From: Tieghemiomyces parasiticus
Taxonomy: Eukaryota; Kickxellomycota; Dimargaritomycetes; Dimargaritales; Dimargaritaceae
Length of the DNA: 41,963 bases
Assembly: GCA_027575765.1 (NCBI GenBank)
Contig: JANBPT010000356.1
Coordinates: forward strand, 1-41,963
Direction of reading: 5' to 3'
This document shows positions 39,601 through 41,963 of this stretch, piece by piece. A program made the position numbers and the translations under genes. The notes under the pieces were generated by a model. The model made no database searches. It was not told the DNA's origin and was given only the letters and a program-made list of their open reading frames with translations. The first letter of the stretch is position 1, and each line of letters opens with the position of its first letter.

Positions 39601-41963
39601 CGCCTTATCGTCCAAGACTGTGGCATGCGGCATATTCTGTCCAACGTGACTGATGCAGCATTAGCTACCAGTATCGGTGAGCTGCCAGAGGTCCAAATCC
39701 ATGATATTGGGGCCATCATGTACTCCAGCCCCACCAACCAGTCCCTGGTGCCCCTGCCGCAGGTCTCTCCCGCCAACCTCTCCCACATCATCTACACGTC
39801 AGGTACGACCGGTCGGCCCAAGGGAGTACCGATCGAACACCATACGGTGGCCAGCTACCTCCAGCAGTCGGAGAAGGTGCACGGCGTTGCCCCCGGGACA
39901 CGGTTCATGCAGAACATGGCCTTGGGATTCGACTGCCTCATCCTCGAGGTGCTCACCACCCTGGCCCAGGGGGGCACGCTTGTGGTACGCACTGAGCTGC
40001 TGGACACGCTGCCGCGAGTGGAGGCGGTAATGATCACACCATCCGTCTTGGCGATGCTTGATCCGGGCAATTATCCCAACTTGCAGCAAATCATCACGGC
40101 CGGTGAAGCCCTGCCCACCCTACTCGCCCAACGCTGGGCCCGTCACTGCCGGGTGCTCAATCTGTACGGCCCCGCAGAGGCCTTCGCCACGCATTCGATT
40201 CCTCTCGGGCCGGACGACCAGGTCACGGTGGGCAATCCGATACCCAACACGGAGTGCTACGTCTTGGATGCTGAGCTGCGTCCCGTACCTTTTGGGGTCA
40301 CAGGTGAAATCTGTTTCGGCGGTCCCTGTGTGACACGAGGCTACCTTAACCGCCCCGAACTGAACCGTACCCAGTTCGTACCCAATCCGTTCACTGGCAA
40401 CGGTAGACTCTACCGTTCGGGTGATCTGGGTCGCTGGCTGCTCGACGGCACGGTGGAGTACATCGCCCGGAAGGACGACCAGGTCAAGGTCCGCGGCTAC
40501 CGTGTGGAACTGACCGAGGTGGAGGCGGTGATTCTCCAAGCCCCAGAGGTCGAATCGGCGGCGGCCGTCCTGTTGGATGGTAAGCTATACGCCTTTGTGA
40601 CCCCCCAGGGCGTACCGGTCTGCCAAGTCAGGGCCTTTACTGCTGCCCGTCTTCCGGCCTACATGGTACCCACAGCCACCTTCGCCCTGGATCAGCTCCC
40701 ACTGAGCCATAACGGCAAGGCGGACCGCCGCTCTCTCAAGAAGCTGGTTCCTGCGCTACTGGTTCGCGATGGAGGCAGCACGACGCAGGGCCCCCGCAAT
40801 AGCGCGGAGCGCCTAGTTGTGGCGGCCATGGCTCAAACACTTAACCTGTCCGCAGAAGAGATCGATATCCATGAGTCCTTCTTCCAACTGGGTGGGGACT
40901 CCATCTCGGCCATCAGGCTCTCCTCCCTGTGCCGCGACCATGGCATCTATGTCAGTATCGCGCAGATATTCCAGTACGGCACCCCTGCGGCGCTTGCTGG
41001 TACCATAGACTTTGATAGCTCACCCTCGGCCATGATTGCCTACCAGCCGTTTGAACTCGTTGTTTCATCTGAAGTCGCTATTGAAGAACTGACGGCTGAG
41101 GTCGCGACAAGCTTGGGTGTCGAGTCCGGGGCCATCGAGGATATCTTGCCCGTGTCCAGCCTGCAGCAGGGGTTTCTCGTCAGCACCCTCAAAGACCCCA
41201 GCGCCTACATGGTGCAGATGACTTACGATCTGACGGGCCCACTGGACGAGGCCAAACTGCACCAGAGCTGGTCGCAGGTCGTCCGATCCCACCAGATCCT
41301 GCGTACCAAGTTCCTTGTCCCCACCGACCAGTCGCAGCACGCCTTCCTCCAAGTGGTACTCCGTGACACTGATTTCGAGTGGACCTATCATGACCAGCCC
41401 CTGACAAGCCTTGATCAGGCCGAGCGCCAACACTTTGCCGCCGACCGGGCGCGTGGGTTCACCCTGTCTGGTCCACTGCTTCGCTTTGCCATCTACCGCG
41501 GTCCGGCTGATCGGCACCTGTTCTGCACCACGTTCCATCACGCCTTGCTCGACGCTTGGTCGGAAAGTACTGTTATGGCCGAATCCCTGGAGTATTACCA
41601 CGGTGTGAAGACCCAGCCGCGGCCCCAGTACCATGAATTTATCCGGCATCTGACCCACATTGACCAGGAAGGCATGGCAGCTTTCTGGACGACTAACCTG
41701 GATGGGGTCAAGCTGCACCCCATCGTCCAGTTTCCCAAAGAGTCCAACGCCACGCCAACTGAGCACGGTGAGATTTGTCACCCCGTGTCCACTAGCCTCC
41801 TCGCCACCAAACAGTTCTGCCGTGGGATGGGGCTGACCGTGAACTCCCTACTTCGCGCCGTCTGGGCCCTAACCTTAGCACGGTATCTTGGCGAGAATGA
41901 GGAGGTTACGTTGGGTGTGCTCGTGTCGGGTCGCAACGTGCCCGTCCCTGGCATCGAAGGTAT
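27646..41963 (+). CDS. Multimodular nonribosomal peptide synthetase (5' part, open at window end)
   Basis: One uninterrupted frame of 4772 codons from the ATG at 27646 (ATGCTGGCTGTC, after a TATA box and leader) runs to the window edge without a stop codon or intron. It assembles a peptide by thiotemplate chemistry: A domains activate, T domains carry on phosphopantetheine, C domains join, E domains epimerize. Domain order with residues: partial C (40-260), A1 (272-745), T1 (Ser793), E1 (846-1265), C2 (1306-1735), fossil A*/T* (1752-1930), dead C* (1957-2365), A2 (2390-2860), T2 (Ser2911), E2 (2965-3370), C3 (3430-3865), A3 (3890-4370), T3 (Ser4419), C4 (4498 on). Two E domains predict D-residues from modules 1 and 2. 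The termination domain lies outside the window. The only upstream neighbours are a gene-poor stretch and copy C. Confidence 0.95.
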   Translation, partial: MLAVIDPNPPTSADNVDGPPPTTAVPLVKPVHPEPGYGQVSVGTPLSSSLHLDRLCMVAWGILLSRYTGAEHVAFGHVQAPSPPLDPKLLANSLTVCGLRLDPGVKLASALGHPISSSDHPLHHQEWPVQASDKGQLNTVLVSYADLSSAQSRDRNPSGLDPSHKSSVSVEQASLTMLATMTRAVLVLSWQVVTGSLEVRLAFDRTKVAEVAVQELGRQFCIVVRTMAETMVHPKQLAYFTIADVTWVDGIERQRLLQFAGAISRPGAANTPVHLLVGEWANKTPDGIALDHDGRTITYAEFDLMTSALAQMLTRDHGAQSKVRIALLLPKSIEFVIALFAVLKSGAAYVPIDPEYPEERIRYIVQDSAVTLVLTTSTTQALLGDLTLPTLQVDKQTPSIAATNGAGAPSAAHRPQPTDLAYIVYTSGTTGQPKGVMVEHGNLANFATDLTYAGDYGPGKRDLLVLSLGFDGILWSLLRTLCQGGTVVIPGADLLADLQSVHSAIVTPSFATRLNPGQYPQLAFLVLAGEHVTADLHAKWHGHCKLANVYGPTETTVTSNTLVLADPNYISVGPPSVNYLCYIVDDHLRLVPVGAPGQLLIGGLSVARGYCNLPDLTAQKFIANPFGPGRVYLTGDRARWLSNGHVDLLGRMDHQIKLRGFRIELEEVEAAATSFPAVQLAVASVQSNSLALFVEPQSVDTVALLDHLRSRLARFMVPDRVVPVARLSLTANGKVDRKALPTATESFLEIVPAQSQSLTDLELRLREAWAQILQLPGDRIGTTDDFFRIGGDSISAILLVSKCRQLGYKATVPLIYECRQLRALAARLTPLATAASGEYQHQVQGCVDLTPIQHWFNGLPFRNPHHFNQSFTLRVDHSVTLGRIIHALVQLANHHDILRARFSLNEVGAWEQCIPTTEATPDHIPVTEATVNEVDYADFILTVQSSLHLTDGPVMAACLIHTGAESEPARLFWTIHHALVDLVSWRVLIEDLQTLLTGGQLPPKTLSFQTWCSQLDDYARTLTADSWPVQSMTVDNRQLLPPPEVIDSVPTAARLSISHEFDREFTTRLLLQLAPQWRVTPRDLLLATFARAYCQALGTTQVSFVMEGHGREPWSDAMDVSRTVGWFTALYPLVLDVPLGSSVLATLHNTKEAMQQIPVRGFPYSLLRHMPGADPTERAKLLAKTPERLDVQFNYFGRFGNAEAGGSDSGAVSIEWDDRFGLHDFAPDEHVIFDINPMPLVNEDRLRLVMEYNPRVYGTQWAEQLISLWRQDLEHLAATPTASVQPLLTRFDAPLLQPTAQEFDTLLADLEERGMAASDIEAILPCTPMQGGLLVATLQDPSAYLVQAAITLSGEVVLSQLQQGLANLTQRHSVLRTVFIPTVAPRGNGLAQVVLHRAPLAWSLAEAPLPSLTDFFNANRALGFDMTRPMVRADVFPTERSNEYLLVLAIHHALVDGWSIPLLLRDLGQLYTSPDTPGQLTSPSFNTVVEQVANQDQDEARAFWVEYLRGVHPTPAPMLSTELTGEHGFAEYHCTLNGDKSRLHNAAQQFGVTLSTLLKAAYALVLAQYLDRDDLVIGFVVSGRNLDVADIDTIVGPCLNTVPLRFRLTDQRIGQWLQQLQADATEMIPFEHTSLAKVKAWCSPITASPLFHVLCGFENFPQGSHQAGDMTLELVRVHEFTEYPLTLDFVDGPHAVGVKCFYGRMFCSEANIIQLVQQVSSMLAKLTMATADTTVTQVSHSLPNPTQSCPGRLITADGVQLPLAVLDHYLAKQGLPAPYSVSIHGGRIVTRISAPETARESFRPLLAGVNLPAGLVPAAFISLEAYPHLSGASEGEVARLGEAYLHVSDTENQGSSLDTVGRWLAVTCTDLLLGTGDGMPDGENIWVSVLARPVLFLQLEHRISQRFGVTLDTRNVLACDDLASLTLVIQRSSPSLSPIRAPEGNSNEPKSELIRPMKATPYQAQAWLACQLSEDPGQFYHQAKLSIPHQLTHLDVQWVLNRFLSQVDWLRTVVRKEEGRLVAYLLSPKRLSSATQATAGSQSLRRDGLEAAGKVLVSTDMFSVLYQPEPPRLVVRMHQIMAPEMLFHLLTEELQLAFRAKHDGQVFNVSPSLAMGRTATVGRLPSDSSAHAYWTETMAEASADLKLPLDRPRTRMPMFNSACLRLGLDQGVISGFSCLGDVNPVAPLRHWTAIVGSYLGRICGTDNVLVDMLLNHSVCRRETYTVSLGHLACPVRVPGAASASSLGDLSTALSQQLQRSVDHLTPDYDPYAGLPRAPAHPLWHPVRVGVAVDPVEWDAEAQSYPALWHDIIFRISLSGPSPGMTLQYNPDLFDSATVERLGANLLYYCQVALTSALPLTTVPLVCPTEEHLLLEKFGRSPSEYDPSDTSTSVISLVRDSVQRSPHTVALESQLETVNYTEMDARVNSLARALQHLGIRVQDRVAVIVESRPATVMTMLALWLIRAVYVSVDRTLPEERQRYMVETAQCTHVLNLTDADVSWTEALPGLTLLWSNVNPNPEPLPYDLRPEDLAYIVFTSGTTGKPKGVMIRHASLTNLLLAPAAVVSPASGSRFLQAMAVGFDGFILTALSPLSNSSTVVFSDGDIPTALATVETALLTPTVLGALNPHRYPNLTRISCAGEPLPAEVAAIWGSQCEVWNMYGPAEVTVCSHSGLCQPGVPLTIGRPIAGSECYILDRYDHLVPVGMVGEICVGGRGVSTGYVNRPDLNTIKFMSLPYSAGPIYRTGDLGRWLPNGEVECLGRRDDQVKLRGFRIELAEVRGALLSLDGVTEAYVLVNERSLVAFVCPSRLDETSVIASLREALPTYMVPSHVLGLDHIPVTVNGKVDQQALISLFSEHARTSLSTGGHEPDVLAQSDEAQILWAAVADTLGLSRIPVANHLPFLKLGGDSISAIQVSARCRQLGYRLPVPMLLKSQPLSTAATAMERFVRSTTSELAPIPYGVSFPLTPIQRWFFAQGFRNLSHFNQSFLLELSRPVSHDTLGRDLLRVVNHHAVLRSQFRRDPTGQWSQTIPPPFPTLCSQVHEVTCVESELSQCCYQVQQSIDIHQGRNVAAALVHLGVLEDGRRSSPTLLFLTIHHLVVDLVSWSILLEDLTSLLDDLTPLPPSLPFANWASELDRWRQERSVAHLDPEPVVVCPSSFSLCPLAALPANTAGNEVSHTVQIPTDVTEALIQVTGDSFRLDELLLAALCGALAVVTHSPTTTVHTESHGRHPWHEGMDLSRTVGWFTTILPVTVTNASSASVSDHLRQIKHTRRSLRHHGLETDWPKASLDPSSQATAAYNPMEVVFNFLGRTTDDRALTCHGKAPWVVRHDLLPLIPIGGDEELRPQVLEVLGWQTGTGLQLTVNYCPQVVPTTTVAALGDEVRKYLADIATLNLAGLWVPSDFPLLEANQGDMAKIVADLPTLGLTVAEVENLYPMTPMQQGLWTATAKDPTEYLLQFAMTINGVSDSDVLLHALEAVVARHSILRTVFLTSFSNARSNGIQVVSRQPRFGWRAIGCWLEVGVQNEEDYLRSDKALGFTPDQPLLRCCAAPAATASTRFIMTIHHALIDGWSFGIFTQELRHFLSSVPSATLSPAVEFSAYVEHIGNLDDTEARTVWEDYLRGIEQPTTLLLPKEPTASSIKREHHILIHNDAAHLQTLVQDCGLTVYTLLKAAWAYLLHRYTGQSDLVFGNTVSGRALDLPGVEGMLGCLISTIPFRIQIDANVLLSDFLRSINEQSQRLVTVEHCHLAQLDRWVDSSVPVTDMFNTMLVYENYPDTDIDNQTNAVTFTDFRAIESTEYAMTVITQVERGQLTAILNWDGVTFAGPYVEALGQHLRNVFTQLVDCLRGDSQGVATLSSLQLLSPSELQAVTDVLARPTSAVNCDVCVHDLVAQQVRRTPATQAVEYDDPDSGLIGWTYQELLDRATQVAGHLISQGVHREEPVGLLIRRHPTLVVGMVAILQAGGAFVPLDADLPLDRLRLIVQDCGMRHILSNVTDAALATSIGELPEVQIHDIGAIMYSSPTNQSLVPLPQVSPANLSHIIYTSGTTGRPKGVPIEHHTVASYLQQSEKVHGVAPGTRFMQNMALGFDCLILEVLTTLAQGGTLVVRTELLDTLPRVEAVMITPSVLAMLDPGNYPNLQQIITAGEALPTLLAQRWARHCRVLNLYGPAEAFATHSIPLGPDDQVTVGNPIPNTECYVLDAELRPVPFGVTGEICFGGPCVTRGYLNRPELNRTQFVPNPFTGNGRLYRSGDLGRWLLDGTVEYIARKDDQVKVRGYRVELTEVEAVILQAPEVESAAAVLLDGKLYAFVTPQGVPVCQVRAFTAARLPAYMVPTATFALDQLPLSHNGKADRRSLKKLVPALLVRDGGSTTQGPRNSAERLVVAAMAQTLNLSAEEIDIHESFFQLGGDSISAIRLSSLCRDHGIYVSIAQIFQYGTPAALAGTIDFDSSPSAMIAYQPFELVVSSEVAIEELTAEVATSLGVESGAIEDILPVSSLQQGFLVSTLKDPSAYMVQMTYDLTGPLDEAKLHQSWSQVVRSHQILRTKFLVPTDQSQHAFLQVVLRDTDFEWTYHDQPLTSLDQAERQHFAADRARGFTLSGPLLRFAIYRGPADRHLFCTTFHHALLDAWSESTVMAESLEYYHGVKTQPRPQYHEFIRHLTHIDQEGMAAFWTTNLDGVKLHPIVQFPKESNATPTEHGEICHPVSTSLLATKQFCRGMGLTVNSLLRAVWALTLARYLGENEEVTLGVLVSGRNVPVPGIEG
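27763..28422 (+). other. NRPS: C-terminal half of a condensation domain
   Basis: WGILLSRYTGAEHVAFGHV matches the latch/floor half of C domains, and the block ends just before A1. The N half with HHxxxDG is absent. Upstream frames do not supply it, so it is a truncated, non-catalytic starter C. Confidence 0.8.
28459..31440 (+). other. NRPS module 1: A1-T1-E1
   Basis: A1 shows TSGTTGQPKG (from 28924), YGPTETT, LTGD, LRGFRIELEEVE and ANGKVDRKAL, all intact. By-eye specificity residues (235-331 GrsA numbering) are D-G-W-I-V-A-V-V-T; the substrate is unknown. T1 has GGDS with its serine at 30022-30024. E1 shows LTPIQHWF, HHALVDLVSW (HH at 30571-30576) and FNYFGRF, the epimerase-type signature, so residue 1 should be converted to the D form. 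Confidence 0.85.
31561..32850 (+). other. NRPS: condensation domain C2 (intact)
   Basis: LPCTPMQ start motif and catalytic HHALVDGWS (HH at 31996-32001), in the position and style of a C domain that accepts a D-configured donor after an E domain. It is followed not by an adenylation domain but by the fossil remnant. Confidence 0.85.
32899..33435 (+). other. NRPS: fossil A-subdomain and carrier domain
   Basis: About 90 residues resemble only the small C-terminal subdomain of an A domain (GLVPAAFISLEAYPHLSG over the usual YMVPA...P-nGK), but the catalytic NGK lysine motif is gone and the whole A core is missing. A carrier-like block follows, ending FLQLEHRISQRFGVTL. The LGGxS attachment motif is replaced by VLARP, so the serine position is Pro (33322-33324) and the carrier cannot be phosphopantetheinylated. 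Confidence 0.75.
33514..34740 (+). other. NRPS: degenerate condensation-like domain C*
   Basis: Full-length C-type fold by pattern (ATPYQAQ start, a DWLRTVV block like the usual LRT, LPLDRPR and the YNPDLFD near-end motif). The HHxxxDG site instead reads MHQIMAP at 33874-33894, losing the first His, the Asp and the Gly. It is predicted to be catalytically inactive. Confidence 0.75.
34813..37770 (+). other. NRPS module 2: A2-T2-E2
   Basis: A2 has TSGTTGKPKG (from 35257), YGPAEVT, RTGD, LRGFRIELAEVR and VNGKVD intact, though its early A2-motif region reads LIRAVYVSVD instead of the usual LKAGGAYVPID. By-eye code: D-G-L-L-S-A-M-V-C. The T2 serine is at 36376-36378. E2 has LTPIQRWFF, HHLVVDLVSW (HH at 36940-36945) and FNFLGR, again an epimerase. 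Confidence 0.85.
37930..39240 (+). other. NRPS: condensation domain C3 (intact)
   Basis: YPMTPMQQGL start motif and HHALIDGWS (HH at 38350-38355). It follows E2, so a D-configured donor is expected. Confidence 0.85.
39319..40990 (+). other. NRPS module 3: A3-T3
   Basis: A3 has AGGAFVPLD, TSGTTGRPKG (from 39796), YGPAEAF, RSGDLGRW, VRGYRVELTEVE and HNGKADRRSL. By-eye code: D-C-L-M-I-A-L-A-T. The T3 serine is at 40900-40902 in LGGDS. No E domain follows, so residue 3 should remain L. Confidence 0.85.
41137..41963 (+). other. NRPS: condensation domain C4 (cut by window end)
   Basis: LPVSSLQQGFLVSTL start block. The active site reads HHALLDA (HH at 41536-41541), with Ala in place of the usual Gly. 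The window ends in the second half of the domain. Confidence 0.8.

Overview
The window is nuclear DNA of a eukaryote, most likely a fungus. It carries spliceosomal introns (GTAAGT-type donors, ctaat/ctaac branch points, TAG/CAG acceptors) inside the APC2 subunit of the anaphase-promoting complex, a mitochondrial ribosomal protein uL1m, a two-ring AAA+ ATPase and a pair of secreted-type paralogues. It also holds intronless genes for a class I (RPD3-type) histone deacetylase and a MINPP-like histidine phosphatase, and the first 14.3 kb of a very large nonribosomal peptide synthetase (NRPS). Intergenic stretches of 1-5 kb, GC-rich coding sequence and an NRPS with epimerization domains would suit an early-diverging, Zoopagomycota-like fungus, but that placement is a weak inference; the sequence only shows 'eukaryote, probably fungal'.

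Layout: 1-1529 no gene; 1530-4566 APC2 (minus, 4 exons); 4690-6037 no gene; 6252-7673 secreted-type paralogue A (plus, 2 exons); 7674-10546 no gene; 10750-12249 secreted-type paralogue B (plus, 2 exons); 13775-15445 MINPP-like phosphatase (plus); 15846-17003 MRPL1 (minus, 3 exons); 17548-19080 RPD3-type HDAC (minus); 19846-22724 AAA+ ATPase (plus, 3 exons, divergent from the HDAC across 765 bp); 23204-23689 a truncated inverted copy (C) of exon 1 of gene B (minus); 23843-27524 gene-poor; 27646 to the window end, NRPS (plus, open at the right edge).

The housekeeping genes do not form a pathway with the NRPS, and no tailoring enzyme, transporter or cluster regulator lies on its left. The two most notable items are these. 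(1) The NRPS order is C(partial)-A1-T1-E1-C2-[A*-T*-C* fossil]-A2-T2-E2-C3-A3-T3-C4...: an ancestral module has lost its adenylation core, its carrier serine and the next condensation histidine/aspartate, yet has stayed in frame. (2) There is a small lineage-specific family (A, B and broken copy C) with a signal-peptide-like N terminus, a disordered basic/proline-rich half, a phase-0 intron and an ankyrin-like helical C half. One member shows a likely frameshifted tail, and another is a recent, rearranged, inverted partial duplicate.

Exon joins were made by eye from splice consensus, reading-frame phase and family conservation. No similarity search was run.
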